From: Roseiarcus sp963749715
Lineage (GTDB): Bacteria; Pseudomonadota; Alphaproteobacteria; Rhizobiales; Beijerinckiaceae
Assembly (NCBI GenBank): GCA_963749715.1
Contig: CAVVNR010000001.1
Coordinates: forward strand, 124,001-188,000
Direction of reading: 5' to 3'
Length of the DNA stretch: 64,000 nt
The notes under the pieces are model-generated. The model was not told where the DNA came from, did not search any database, and saw only the letters and a list, made by a program, of their open reading frames with translations. The stretch's first letter is position 1, and each line of letters opens with the position of its first letter. Both the position numbers and the translations under genes were made by a program. This document shows, piece by piece, positions 44,078 to 54,674 of this stretch.

Positions 44078-45358
44078 ATGGCTTTTCTGATTGTCAACGC
44101 CGAGGTTTGGGACGGCGAAAACGACGAGCGCTACCCGGCCGAAGTGCTGGTCGAAAACAACCGAATCAGCGCGGTCGCCAAGGGGAAGGGCCAGATCCGG
44201 CGCGAAGGGGCGGAGGTCATCGACGGCGGCGGCATGACGCTGATGCCGGGCATGGTCGAGGGCCATTGCCATCTGTCGTTCGTCGGTCCGGCGCGCAATC
44301 AGGACTTCGGCGAGATTCCGCCCGAGGAGCATCTGCTTGCAGGACCTGCCGCAACGCGACCTTGATCCTCAATCACGGCTTCACGTCATGCTACTCGGCG
44401 GCGTCCGCGAAGCTGCGGCTCGACGTTGTCGTGCGTCAGGAAATCGAGGACGGCCATCTCGCCGGGCCGCGCTATCGCGCCGCTGGACCCGAGATCACCG
44501 TGACCGGAGGCCTAGGGGACGAGCGCAAGCAGCACATGCACGCCGAAAGCTTCGGCATGATCGCCGACGGGCCGGACGAGGTCAGGCGCGCGGTGCGCCT
44601 CTGCTGCCGAGAGGGAGTCGACAACGTCAAGATCAACATCTCGGGCGACGAATTCGTCTCCAACGCCCGCGCCGAGATCACCTCGATGAGCGAGATCGAG
44701 GTCGCGACCGCGGTCGAGGTCGCCCACGAGTGGAACAAGCGCGTCGCCTGCCACGCGCGCGCGGCCGCCTCGGTCAAGCGCGCCGTGCGCAACCGCGTCG
44801 ATTGCATCTATCATTGCGATTTCGCCGACGAGGAGGCGCTCGACATGCTCGAGGCGGCGAAGGACCGGGTGATCGTCGGTCCCGCTTTCGGCCTCGTGCA
44901 TAACGCGGTGTTCGAAGGGGACGCCGTCGGCATGACCCGCGAGGTCGTCGAGAGCATGCACCTGCCGCGCAAGCTCGAGGCGACCTGCCGCACCTACGAG
45001 CAGATGCGCAAGCGCGGCATCAAGGTGGTGATCGGCGGCGACTACGGCTTCAAGATCACGCCGATGGGCCAGAACGCCCGCGACATCGGCCATTTCGTGA
45101 AGTTCTTCGGCTATTCGCCGGCGGAGGCGCTGCGCTGCGCAACCGCGGTCGGCGGCGAATTGATGGGTCTCAAGGGCGAACTCGGCGTGATCAAGCCGGG
45201 CGCGCTCGCCGACATGCTGCTGGTCGACGGCAATCCGCTGGTCGATCAGTCGGTGCTGGTCGGCCCCGATCGGCTGGCGATGATCATGAAGGACGGCAAG
45301 CTGCACCGCGATCCGCGCGCGGCGGCGCGCGACTCGCGAGCGCATCGCGGCGGAATAG
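44078..45358 (+). CDS. metal-dependent amidohydrolase, two frame breaks
   Basis: About 426 residues if restored. Start MAFLIVNAEVWDGENDER. Metal ligands: VEGHCHLSF (HxH), CHARAAAS and YHCDF (His), and IGGDYGFKITPMG (Asp); C-terminal GELGVIKPGALADMLLVDGNPL is typical of imidazolonepropionase/dipeptidase-like amidohydrolases. A base is missing near 44341 (between EEHLL and RTCRNATLIL) and another near 45338 (before ERIAAE and the TAG at 45356). Without them the frame runs on into the ATPase gene, a false fusion. Substrate unknown; neighbours are a sugar ABC importer. Confidence 0.75.
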
Positions 45359-45396
45359 GCGGCGCGCCGAGGCCGTCTCGCGCGGGAGGAGAAGCG

Positions 45397-46925
45397 GTGG
45401 AGCAGACGGCGCTCGCGCTCGAAATGCTCGACATCACCAAGACGTTTCCGGGCGTGCAGGCGCTCGACGCCGTCAGTTTCGGCTGCGCGCGCGGCGAGGT
45501 TCACGCGCTCTGCGGCGAGAATGGCGCGGGCAAATCGACGCTGATCAAGATTCTCGGCGGCGTCTACCGGCCCGACGGCGGGAGCATCCGGCTCGACGGA
45601 CGGGAGGTCGCGTTTTCGCACCCGATCGCCGCGCGGCGCGCCGGGATCAGCATCATCCATCAGGAACTGAGCCTGCTGCCCCACCGCTCGGTCGCGGAGA
45701 ACGTCTTTCTTGGCGTCGAGCCGACCCGTTTCGGCCTGCTCGACCGGCGGACCATGCGCGACGGCGGCGCGTAGCCTGCTGCAGCGGCTCGGCTCGTCCG
45801 ATCGCTCCCGATCCGCTGGCCGCGCGAGCTCTCGATCGCCCACCAGCAGATCGTCGAAATCGCCAAGGCGCTGGCGATCGACGCCCGCATCCTGGTCATG
45901 GACGAGCCGACCGCCGCGCTCGACCGGGTCGACGCGGATCGGCTGCTCGATCTCGTGCGCAAGCTCAGCGCCGAGGGCGTGGCGATCGTCTACATCTCGC
46001 ATCGGATGTCCGAAATTCAGGCGGTCGCGGACCGCGTCACCGTGCTGAAGGACGGGCGCACGGTCATGACCGCCCCGCTCGCTGAAGCGCCGACGAGCCG
46101 GCTCGTTCGCGCGATGGTCGGACGCGATCTCGCCGACTTCTATCCGCCGCGTTCGCCGCAACCGCCGGGTCCGCCCGCGCTCAGCCGTGCGCGACGGCGG
46201 CAAACGGCCAGCTCGCGCGACATCAGCTTCGAGGTCCGGGCAGGGGAGATCGTCGGCGTCGCCGGGCTCGAGGGCTCGGGCAAGAACGCGCTCGCGCGCG
46301 CCCTCATCGGCGACGAGCCGTTCGAAACCGGGACCATGGAGATCGGCGGCCGGGCGGCGAAACCGAGACATCCGCGCGCGCGCGATTCAGGCCGGCCTCG
46401 GGCGTCTGTCGGACGACCGCAAGCGCGAGGGGCTGCTGATGCAGCAATCGGTCGCGCGACAACGCGACGCTGATCGAGCGAGCGTTCGCGCCGGCGCTCG
46501 GCTCGCCGACCGCCGAGCCGATGTCGCCGCGATCGACCGACAAGCGGCTCCTTCAGCTCGACGTGAGCGCGGCGAGCTTCGACCAGGAGATCGCAGTTTC
46601 TCTCGGGCGGCAATCAGCAGAAGGTGATCGTCGCCCGCTGGCTCGCGCGCGATCCTGAAGTCCTCATTTTCTGCGAGCCGACGCGCGGCGTCGACGTCGC
46701 CGCGAAGGCGGCGATCTACAAGATCATGCGCGACCTCGCCGGGCGCGGCCGCGCGATCCTGATGATCTCGTCGGATCTGCCGGAGATCATCGGCGTCAGC
46801 GACCGGATCCTCGTCATGCGCGAGGGAACGCTCGCCGGCGAACTGCCGGGCGGCGCGACGGAAGAAGACGGTGATGGCGATCGCGGTGGGCCACGACCGC
46901 GAACCGCGCGCGCATGGCCTCATGA
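45397..46925 (+). CDS. sugar ABC transporter ATP-binding protein (RbsA/MglA type), many frame breaks
   Basis: GTG start with GGAGGAG. Two fused ABC domains are recognisable across frames: first Walker A CGENGAGKSTLIKIL, Walker B ILVMDEPTAALD, later domain SGGNQQKVIVARWL and CEPTRGVDVAAKA. Breaks near 45766, 45813, 46180, 46210, 46385, 46455 and 46590-46605, and 46870 are needed to follow one protein. Sequence between the breaks is well conserved. Either recent decay or poor local sequence; as written it cannot make a full protein. The restored gene would overlap the permease by four bases. Confidence 0.75.
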
Positions 46926-47912
46926 GCGATCACGCGGGCCGTCGCTCCGGCGCCGGCTCTGGCGGCGCGGTCCGTCGGCGCCGCCGCTGCTTCTTGCCGG
47001 CTCGGTTCTGCTCTATGTCGGCGTCGCGCTTTGGACGGGCCAGACAAGGATGCTCGAGACCGACGGCGTCGTTGGCCTGCTTCAGCGCATGGTCGGGCTC
47101 GGGATCGTCGCGCTCGGGCAGACCTTCGCGATCATCGCCGGGTCGATCGACCTTTCGGTCGCCAACATGATCAGCGTCGCCGCGGTCCTGGCCTCGTTCA
47201 TCATGCAGGGCCGGGCGGAGCATGATGCTTGCCGCGGTTCTGATCGTGCTCGCGATCTCAGCGCTCGTCGGCGTGGTGAACGGCGCGATCATCTCGCGGC
47301 TTCAGGTCAATCCGCTCATCGCCACGCTCGGCGTCGGGCTCATCCTGCAGGGCCTGCTGTCGGCGAGCTTCACCGATTTCGCCGGCTCGGTGCCGCGCGA
47401 GTTTCAGGTCGTCGCCTATGGCGCGCTTCGGCGTCGTGCCCTATTCGGTCGCCGGCCTGTTCGCGCTCGCCGCTCGTCGCTTCGTTCGTCCTCTGGGCGC
47501 ACGCGCTTCGGCGCCCACCTCTACGCCGTCGGCGGCAACGCCGAAGGGGCGCGGCTCGCCGGCGATCCGCACCGATCTTGTCACGATCGGCGCCCATGTC
47601 GTCTGCAGCGTCTCGGCCGGCCTCACCGGCCTCTATCTCGCCAGCCGTCTGCGCTCCGGCGCGCCGTGGGTCGGGCGCGACGGCGTCTATGATCTCGAAT
47701 CGATCGCGGTCGTGGTGATCGGCGGCACGCTGCTCGCCGGCGGGCGCGGCGGCGTCTGGGGGACGCTCGCCGGCGTCCTGCTGTTCGCCACGCTCGACGC
47801 GGCGTTCAACATGCTTGGCGTGTCCGCCTATCCGAAGCTGGTGCTGCGCGGCGCGATCGTCATTCTGGCCGTCGCCGTTTACACCTTCCGCACCCGCGGG
47901 CACGTCGCATGA
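46922..47912 (+). CDS. sugar ABC transporter permease 1, many frame breaks
   Basis: About 330 residues over three frames; BPD_transp_2 family. Recognisable pieces: LLLAGSVLLYVGVALW, GLGIVALGQTFAIIAGSIDL, VNGAIISRLQVNPLIATLGV, LYAVGGNAEGARLAG and ESIAVVVIGGTLLAGGRGG. Breaks near 47215, 47420, 47480, 47510 and 47570. The same caution applies as for the ATPase. Its stop overlaps the start of permease 2. Confidence 0.72.
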
Positions 47913-48902
47913 CGGTCGCGATCCACGGGGATCCGCGAACGGGCTCGGGCGATCGCAGTTCGCGCGCCGGGTCAATGTCGCGGTCGTCGTCTTTCTCGCT
48001 CTCTATGTCGCCGTCGGCCTGCTGCAGCCGACTTATCTCGAGCCGGCGGGGGCGATGAATTTCCTGCGCCGCGCCGCGCCGCTCGCGATTCTCGCCTCGG
48101 GCCAGCTGTTCGTGCTGGTCAGCGGCGGGTTCGATCTTTCGGTCGGCTCGCTGGTCACGCTGACCGTGATCGGCGGATCGATGCTGACCGCCAACGATCC
48201 CTCGAAGACCTGGTGGGCGATCGCCGTCCTCTATGGGATCGGGCCTCATTGTCGGGCTCATCAACGGCGCGGTCGTCGCCTATCTCAAGACCCCGTCGAT
48301 CATCGCCACGCTCGGGACGCTGCTGTCGGTCAACGGCGCGGCGATGATGTGGTCGGGCGGCTCGCCGCGCGGCTATCTGCCCGACAATTTTCGCGCGTTC
48401 GGTCGGTTCGTGTTCCACGACGTGCCGGTGATCGGGATATTCCCGCTCGCCGTCGCGGTTCTCGTCGTGGTCTGCGCGCTCGCGCAGTGGGGGCTGCACG
48501 GCACCGTGTTCGGGCGCCGCGTGTTCGCGGTCGGCGACAATCCTCGCGCCGCCGAACTCGCGGGCGTCAGGGTCGAATTCGTGCGCCTCGGCGTCTTCGT
48601 CATTTCGGCGCTGTCCGCGGTCACCGCGGGCATCATGCTGGGCGGCTTCGGCGGCGTTTCGGTCGATGTCGGGCTCGGCCTCGAATTGCAGGCGATCGCG
48701 GCCTGCGTGGTCGGCGGCGTGCAATTGATGGGCGGGCGCGGCACGGTCGTCGGCGCGGTCGCCGGGGCGCTGACCCTCGCTGCGCTGTTCACGCTGCTCA
48801 CTCTGCTCGGCTTGCCGCAGCCGCTGCAAGGATACGGCGCAAGGGTTCATTCTGATCGCCGCGGTCGCGATCGGCGCATGGCGCCGGCGGCGCGCGGTCT
48901 AG
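47909..48902 (+). CDS. sugar ABC transporter permease 2, frame breaks
   Basis: About 330 residues, BPD_transp_2 family. Pieces in order: RVNVAVVVFLALYVAVGLLQ, ASGQLFVLVSGGFDLSVGSL, GLINGAVVAYLKTPSIIATL, VFAVGDNPRAAELAGVRVEF, AACVVGGVQLMGGRGTVVGA, and, after a last break near 48834, QGFILIAAVAIGAWRRRR with stop at 48900-48902. Breaks near 47955 and 48238 as well. Partner of permease 1. Confidence 0.74.
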
Positions 48903-48962
48903 CGGGGCGATTGAACGCCCCGCGCAACGCCGAGGATCGGCAACAAGGAAGGGAACAGGAGC

Positions 48963-50097
48963 ATGTCCAAGGCAATTCTAGGATTGGCCGCCGGCGCGGC
49001 GCTGGCGGCTTTCGCCAGCGGCGCGCTGGCGCAGAACTTCGACGATCCGAAGGAGTTCCAGGCCGCCAAGGAACTTCTGGCGATGACGCCGGAGGGCCCC
49101 GCCGGCAAGCCGTGGGAGCAGCATCTCGGCGGCAAGGAAGTCGACACCTCGAAATACAAGAAGCCCGGCCCCTATCGCATCTGCTTCTCCAACGCCGGCG
49201 TCGACAATCCCTGGCGCGTGGTCGGCTGGACCACGATGCAGGCGCAGGTCGAAGTGCTGAAGTCCGACATCAAGTCGTTCACCGTCGCCGACGCGCAGGG
49301 CAAGGACGACAAGCAGATCTCCGACATCAACGCGTTCGTCTCGAGCGGCAATTGCGACGTCCTCATCGTCTCGCCCAACACCACGGCGGCGCTGACGCCC
49401 GCGATCGAGGCCGCCTGCAAGAAGCTGCCGGTCGTGGTGTTCGATCGCGGCGTCCTGACCCAATGCCCGGTGACGTTCGTCAATCCGATCGGCGGCTACG
49501 GCTGGGGCATCCAGACGGCGAACTTCATCGTCTCGAAGCTGCCGAAGGGCGGCAAGGTGCTGGCGCTGCGCATTCTTCCGGGCGTCGACGTGCTCGAGAC
49601 CCGATGGTCGGCGGCCAACCGCATCTTCAAGGAGAATGGCGTCAACGTCGTCGGCGCTGAATTCACCAACGGCGACAACGCCAAGACCAAGGCCATCGTC
49701 GACGATTATATCAACCGCTTCGGCAACATCGACGCGGTCTGGATGGACGCCGGCGCGACCGCGGTCGCCGCGCTCGAGGCGTTCGAGGACGCCGGCAAGC
49801 CCTATCCGATCATCACCGGCGAGGATCAGGAAGACTTCCTGAAGAAGTGGAAGGAGAAGGGCCTGACCGCGATGGCGCCGACCTATCCCGACCTATCAGT
49901 GGCGCTCGCCGGTGATCGCCGCGGTCAAGATTCTGAAGGGCGAGCCGGTGATCGGACCGACCTGGAAGCTGCCGCAGCCTGTCATCATGCAGGCGGACCT
50001 CGACAAGTATGTCGATGACAAAATGCCGCCGCTGCACTATGCTTTGTGCGGCTGCAAGGATCTCCCCGGCTATCCGCAAGCCTGGGGCGGAAAGTAG
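48963..50097 (+). CDS. sugar ABC transporter substrate-binding protein, one frame break
   Basis: About 377 residues. Signal peptide MSKAILGLAAGAALAAFASG; ribosome site GGGAACAGGAG. Peripla_BP_4 fold: CFSNAGVDNPWRVVGWTTMQ, SDINAFVSSGNCDVLIVSPN, WMDAGATAVAALEAF. One extra base near 49888 breaks the last 70 residues; restored ending is TYQWRSPVIAAVKILKGEPV followed by the YALCGCKDLPGYPQAWGGK tail. Likely the periplasmic sugar receptor of the importer just upstream. Confidence 0.85.
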
Positions 50098-50115
50098 GTC
50101 GCCTCCCGACCGCGA

Positions 50116-50138
50116 CGGAGGGGCGTCGAGCCCCTCCG
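50116..50138. terminator. bidirectional terminator hairpin
   Basis: CGGAGGGGC and GCCCCTCCG pair perfectly (9 bp) around a GTCGA loop, between the convergent ends of the binding-protein gene (50097) and the isomerase gene (50154). Position and strength fit a shared terminator, though no long T-run is present. Confidence 0.7.
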
Positions 50139-50153
50139 GTTGCGGCCTCTCGG

Positions 50154-50998
50154 CTAAAGAAAGACAGCGCGCAGATTCTTAGTCCGTCCGTCGCCAGGGC
50201 GTCCTGGCTCCGCGCCAGCGGACGCCAGATCGAGACTGCCTTGGCGATCTCGCGGATTTCCGGGGTGAACGCCTCGATCACGATCGGCCCGTCGTAGCGG
50301 GCCTCCTTTAGCGCCCCGGCGATGCGAGCCCACGGGAGATGATCCTCGCCCGGCGTTCCCCGGTCGTTCGAACAGGCATGAAATTCGACGATGCGGCCGG
50401 CGGCGCGGCCGATCGCCGCCGGAATGTCTTTTTCCTCGATGTTCATATGAAACGTGTCGAGCAACAGTCCAACGTTGGGCGCCGCGACATCGTCAACGAG
50501 CCTCACGCCCTGGTCGACGGTGTTGACGAGGTCGGTCTCGAAGCGGTTGAGAGGCTCGACCGCGAGCTTGATCCCCCGATCTTGCGCGTACGCGGCGGCG
50601 GCCCGCAGCGCCCCGACCGCGCGGTCCCATTGCTTCCCGCGCGCCTTCTTGTCGAGGAGTTGGGTGGCGCCGACGGCGCAATACATCGGTCCGGAGACGA
50701 ATGGGCTGCCCAGACCTTTCGCGAAATCGACGCAGCGCTTTAGATAGTCGAGGCCAGCGCCCCTGATCGCGCCGTCTTCCGCGCTCAGGTTCCGGTTCGC
50801 GCCGAACGCGCCGCAAATCGTAACGCCGATCTTGGTTTGCGCGGCTCTTGCCCGGATCGCGGGGACGTCGATCGTGTCGGGATCCTCGACGCAGATTTCC
50901 AGGAGGTCGAATCCGATCGCCTTGGCGCGATCGATGAGCTCGAGCGTCCGGTTCGAGAATGGCGATGCCCAGATGAACGTGCTCGCGCCGAATTGCAT
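50154..50998 (-). CDS. sugar phosphate isomerase/epimerase (tagatose/psicose 3-epimerase-like), C-terminal frame break
   Basis: About 281 residues; start MQFGASTFIWASPFSNRTLE. TIM-barrel AP_endonuc_2 family; metal ligands in KLAVEPLNRFETDLVNT (Glu), LLLDTFHMNIEE (Asp, His), VEFHACSNDRGTPGEDHLPW (His) and IVIEAFTPE (Glu). A missing base near 50175 shifts the tail; restored it ends DGLRNLRAVFL with a TAG at 50154-50156. The uncorrected frame would overrun the terminator and the binding-protein gene. It probably isomerises the sugar imported by the cluster. Confidence 0.83.
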
Positions 50999-51089
50999 GG
51001 CTCTCGTCCAGATCGTTGACCAAGACGAAAATCCCCCTAGGCCGCAGCGCAATCAAGCGAAAAGATCGGTGCAGCGCGACGGCAACACA

Positions 51090-51182
51090 GCCGTCATTGC
51101 GAGCGAAGGGACGCAATCCAGGGGAACGCGGGGCGCTCCACGCTGGCTGGATTGCTTCGTCGCTCCGCTTCTCGCAATGACG
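51090..51182. repeat. REP-like palindromic element
   Basis: Complete copy: GCCGTCATTGCGAGCGAAGG on the left and CTGGATTGCTTCGTCGC...CTCGCAATGACG on the right, inverted. Lies upstream of the isomerase gene and before the SDR fragment. Confidence 0.85.
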
Positions 51183-51229
51183 ATTCCGCCTGAACGCAGC
51201 ATAAAGGCGGCCCCTGAGGATCAGCCAAC

Positions 51230-51495
51230 ATGCCGCATGCTTTCATCGTTGGCGGGACAGGCCAGATCGGCCGGGCAACCGCCGCCTGCCTCATCGATTC
51301 CGGCTGGACGGTGGCTGTCGCCCATCGAGGCTTGCGCTCGCCGCCATCGGGGCTGGCCGAGCGCGGGGCGACGGTCTCACGTTCGATCGCGGCGAGCCCG
51401 GGGCGCTCGCTCGCGCTCCGGGCGCCGGAGCCGACGCCCCTGTCGACGCGGTGGCCTATGACCAGAACCATGCGCGCCAGTTGCTCGGAATTTGA
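51230..51495 (+). pseudogene. N-terminal fragment of an NAD-dependent epimerase/dehydratase
   Basis: MPHAFIVGGTGQIGRATAAC continues LIDSGWTVAVAHRG, a Rossmann nucleotide-binding start. After a frame break near 51375 it continues FDRGEPGALARAPGAGADAP and VAYDQNHARQLLGI, then stops: about 89 of roughly 300 residues. The open frame otherwise runs into ddl, a false fusion. Truncated pseudogene. Confidence 0.65.
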
Positions 51496-51586
51496 AGCGC
51501 GGTGGAATCGCACCGCGCGCCGGTTGACCAATCGCACCCGTTTCGGCGAAGTCGCTCGGGAACCGGTCGATTCGGGAGATCGCACA

Positions 51587-52690
51587 ATGGCCGAGAGGCT
51601 GCGGGTTGCGTTGCTGTTCGGCGGCCGATCGGCCGAGCACGATGTGTCCGTCATGTCCGCCGGCAACGTGTTCCGCGCGCTCGATCCCGCGCGCTACGAG
51701 ACTGTGCCGATCGGCATCACCCGGTCCGGGACCTGGCTTTTGTGCTCGGCCGAGGGCGGCAAGTTTCCGGCCGCCGTTCCCGAAAGCGGCCGGCGCGTCG
51801 CTCTCATTCCCGGCGGCTCGGGGCGGCTCGCGATCCTGCCGGACAAAGAGGGCGCGCCGCCCGATCTCACCCGCGTGGTCGATGTCCTGTTCCCGGTCCT
51901 GCATGGACCGTTCGGCGAGGACGGGACGGTCCAGGGCGCAGCCGAGATTGCCGGGGTGGCTTACGTCGGCTCTGGCGTGCTCGGCTCGGCCGCGGCGATG
52001 GACAAGGATGTCGCCAAGCGCCTGATGCGCGACGGCGGCCTGCCGATCGCCCGCTTCCTGAGCTTCAGTCTCGGGGAGGCGCCGGTCTACGACGCGGTCG
52101 TCGCCGAGCTCGGGCGTCCGGTGTTCGTCAAGCCCGCCCGCCTCGGCTCGTCGGTCGGCATCAGCAAGGCGGAGACGCGGGAGGAGTTCGCTGAAGCGGT
52201 CGCCGAGGCGTTCCGGCACGACCGCAAGATCCTGGTCGAGGAGTTCGTGCCCGGCCGCGAGATCGAGTGCGGCGTGCTCGAGGGCGAGGACGGGTCGCTC
52301 ACCGCGTCGCCGCCCGGCGAGATCGTGCCGAGCAACCGCCACGGCTTCTACACCTACAAGGCCAAATACCTCGACGATGAGGGGGCCGCGGTCAAGGTCC
52401 CGGCCGACCTCACGCGCGATATCAGCGACAAGGTGCGCAAGCTCTCGATCGAAGCCTTCCGCGCGCTCGGCTGCGAGGGCCTCGCGCGCATCGATTTCTT
52501 CCTGCGCGAGGACGGCAAGCTCATCGTCAACGAGGTCAACACGCTGCCGGGCTTCACCAACATCAGCATGTATCCGAAAGTGTTCGAGGCGATGGGGATG
52601 AGCTATTCCGAGCTGGTCGATCGCCTGATCCGACACGCGCTCGCCCGCGCCAAAGCAGGGCAGGCGTCGCCCAAGGGAGCGGCGCCCTAA
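51587..52690 (+). CDS. ddl: D-alanine--D-alanine ligase
   Basis: Encodes 367 residues; start MAERLRVALLFGGRSAEHDV. ATP-grasp enzyme making the D-Ala-D-Ala dipeptide of peptidoglycan. Motifs: FGGRSAEHDVSVMSA (substrate), FVKPARLGSSVGISKA (ATP), ILVEEFVPGREIECGVL, and metal site RIDFFLREDG with NEVNTLPGFTNISMYPK. Longer length than DdlB suits the DdlA type. It stands outside any mur/fts cluster. Ends overlapping by four bases, tail to tail, with the yjfF-like gene. Confidence 0.95.
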   Translation: MAERLRVALLFGGRSAEHDVSVMSAGNVFRALDPARYETVPIGITRSGTWLLCSAEGGKFPAAVPESGRRVALIPGGSGRLAILPDKEGAPPDLTRVVDVLFPVLHGPFGEDGTVQGAAEIAGVAYVGSGVLGSAAAMDKDVAKRLMRDGGLPIARFLSFSLGEAPVYDAVVAELGRPVFVKPARLGSSVGISKAETREEFAEAVAEAFRHDRKILVEEFVPGREIECGVLEGEDGSLTASPPGEIVPSNRHGFYTYKAKYLDDEGAAVKVPADLTRDISDKVRKLSIEAFRALGCEGLARIDFFLREDGKLIVNEVNTLPGFTNISMYPKVFEAMGMSYSELVDRLIRHALARAKAGQASPKGAAP

Positions 52691-53685
52691 GCCGCCCGCA
52701 CGGCCCGGCGCGCGGCGCCGGAGCTCGCCATCACCACCACCATCAGAAAGACGCCGCGCACCACCGATTGCCAATAGGCGCTGAGGCTGATCCAGCCGAG
52801 GCCGTTCTCGAAGTTGAGCACGTTGAAAATGAGGCCGAGGAGCAGGACGCCCGCCAGCGTGGTCGCGACCGAGCCGACGCCCCCGGTGAGCAGCGTTCCG
52901 CCGACGACAACGGCGGCGATCGAGAACAATTCCCATCCCACCCCTTCCGCCGGCTGGCCGGCGCCGAACTGCGCCGCCAGGATCACCCCGGCGAGGCCGG
53001 CGAACAGGCCCGACTGGACGTAGGTCAGGAACTTCACCCGGTCGACCGGCAGGCCCATCAGGCGCGCGGCCTCCTCGTTGCCGCCGACCGCGAGCACATG
53101 GCGCCCGAAGCTCGTGAAGTTGAGCGCGATCAAGCCATAGACGTAGGCCGCGACCGCGATCCAGGCCGGCGTCGGAAAGCCGAGAAAATCGCCCTGGCCG
53201 AGCCAGGTGAAATCGGTGTCGTAGCTGACCGAGACCGACTGGTTATGCGCGAGCAGAAGCCCGGAGCCGCTCGCGATCAGCATGCCCGAGAGCGTGGCGA
53301 TGAACGGCTGGATGTTCATCCGCGTGACCATGAAGCCATTGACGACCCCGACGGCTAGCCCCGCGCCCAAACCGCCGAGGAGTCCGGGAAAGAGGCCATA
53401 GGGCGACAGCAGCGCCGAGACGACGCTGGCGAAAGCCGCTGTCGTTCCGACCGAGAGATCGATCCCGGCCCCCATGATGACGAAGCACATGCCGAGGCTG
53501 GTCAGCGCGAACATCGAATTGTAGCGCAGCACGCTCAAGACGTTGTAGGCGCCGAGAAAATGATCGTAGCGCAGCGCGCCGAACAGGATGAGCAGGACCA
53601 GCGCCATCACCACCCGCTGCCGCGCCGCCCAGGCGAGGCTGAGCCGCCGGCCGGGGCGCGCGGCATTCGCTGTCGCGGCGCTCAC
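52687..53685 (-). CDS. yjfF: sugar ABC transporter permease (YjfF-like)
   Basis: Encodes 332 residues, BPD_transp_2 family. Preferred start is the GTG at 53685 (VSAATANAARPGRR), giving the four-base GTGA overlap with the ytfT-like stop; the ATG at 53712 would overlap more. Signature LGMCFVIMGAGIDLSVG and VLAVGGNEEAARLMGLPV. Fourth gene of a YtfQ-YtfR-YtfT-YjfF set, forming the membrane channel with YtfT. Confidence 0.87.
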   Translation of the reverse strand: MSAATANAARPGRRLSLAWAARQRVVMALVLLILFGALRYDHFLGAYNVLSVLRYNSMFALTSLGMCFVIMGAGIDLSVGTTAAFASVVSALLSPYGLFPGLLGGLGAGLAVGVVNGFMVTRMNIQPFIATLSGMLIASGSGLLLAHNQSVSVSYDTDFTWLGQGDFLGFPTPAWIAVAAYVYGLIALNFTSFGRHVLAVGGNEEAARLMGLPVDRVKFLTYVQSGLFAGLAGVILAAQFGAGQPAEGVGWELFSIAAVVVGGTLLTGGVGSVATTLAGVLLLGLIFNVLNFENGLGWISLSAYWQSVVRGVFLMVVVMASSGAARRAVRAA

Positions 53686-54674
53686 GACGGCTTGCCCTGC
53701 TGCTGCGACCACACCGCGCCGGCGATGATCGCGCCCTTGACCACGAGCGCCGCGGCGTCAGGCACTCCGTTGGCGAGCAAGGTGTAGCGCACGAGCTGGA
53801 TCAAGAGCGCGCCGATCAGCGTGCCGACGACCGTCGCCTGGCCGCCGGTGAATGGCGTGCCCCCGACCGCGACCGCCGCGATCGCGTCGAGCTCCATGCC
53901 GAGGCCGACCAGATTGGCGTCGCTCGACGAATTGATCGACACCACCACCAGGCCGGCGATTCCGGCGCACAGGCCGCTGATCGCATAGACCCATCGCTTG
54001 ACCGAAGCGACCGGAACGCCGCTCAGCCGCGCCGCCCGCTCGTTGCCGCCGACCGACAGGATCTGGCGGCCGAACAGGGTCGAGCGCAGCGCCCAGGCGG
54101 CGGCGGCGACCAGCGCCAGCATGATGATCACCTGGCACGGCACGCCGAACACCCGCCCGAGGCCGATGAACTGAAACGTCGGGTTCTTGAACACCTGCAG
54201 ATTGCCGTTGGTCAGGACCTGGCCGATGCCGCGCCCGGCGATGAACATGACCAGCGTGCCGACGATCGGCTGGACGCGGAACCGGGTGATGAACCAGCCG
54301 TTGAACGCGCCGAACAGGCCGGCGACCGCGACCGGAACGACAAAGGCGAGTGCGTCGCCGAGCACGGGATAAGCTTGCCCAAACGAACTGAGAAAGATCA
54401 TCGGCGCCAGCGCGCCCGAGATCGCCATCAGCGAGCCGACCGAGAGATCGATGCCGCCGGTCGCGATCACCAGCGTCATGCCGACCGAGACGATGACGAT
54501 CGTCGCCACCTGGGTCAGGTTCACGTTGAGGGTCTGCCAGCTGGCGAAATGCGGCGTAAACGCGAAATTGAACGCAAGCAGCACAACGAGCGCGGCCAGC
54601 GCGGCGTAGCGCCTGAGCAGGGCGGCGACGTCGAGCGAGGCGCTTTTGCGCCCGATCGCTGGCGCGTCAACCAT
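53682..54674 (-). CDS. ytfT: sugar ABC transporter permease (YtfT-like)
   Basis: Encodes 330 residues; start MVDAPAIGRKSASLDVAALL at 54674. BPD_transp_2 with IVSVGMTLVIATGGIDLSVGS and LSVGGNERAARLSGVPV. Overlaps the ATPase stop by eight bases, so translation is coupled. Partner of YjfF in a furanose importer. Confidence 0.87.
   Translation of the reverse strand: MVDAPAIGRKSASLDVAALLRRYAALAALVVLLAFNFAFTPHFASWQTLNVNLTQVATIVIVSVGMTLVIATGGIDLSVGSLMAISGALAPMIFLSSFGQAYPVLGDALAFVVPVAVAGLFGAFNGWFITRFRVQPIVGTLVMFIAGRGIGQVLTNGNLQVFKNPTFQFIGLGRVFGVPCQVIIMLALVAAAAWALRSTLFGRQILSVGGNERAARLSGVPVASVKRWVYAISGLCAGIAGLVVVSINSSSDANLVGLGMELDAIAAVAVGGTPFTGGQATVVGTLIGALLIQLVRYTLLANGVPDAAALVVKGAIIAGAVWSQQQGKPS

Noticed and set aside
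44071..45774. 567-codon frame joining the amidohydrolase to the ABC ATPase
   Set aside because: It starts in a shadow frame and ignores the amidohydrolase stop at 45356-45358; two missing bases create the fusion, and a separate GTG with a ribosome site starts the ATPase.
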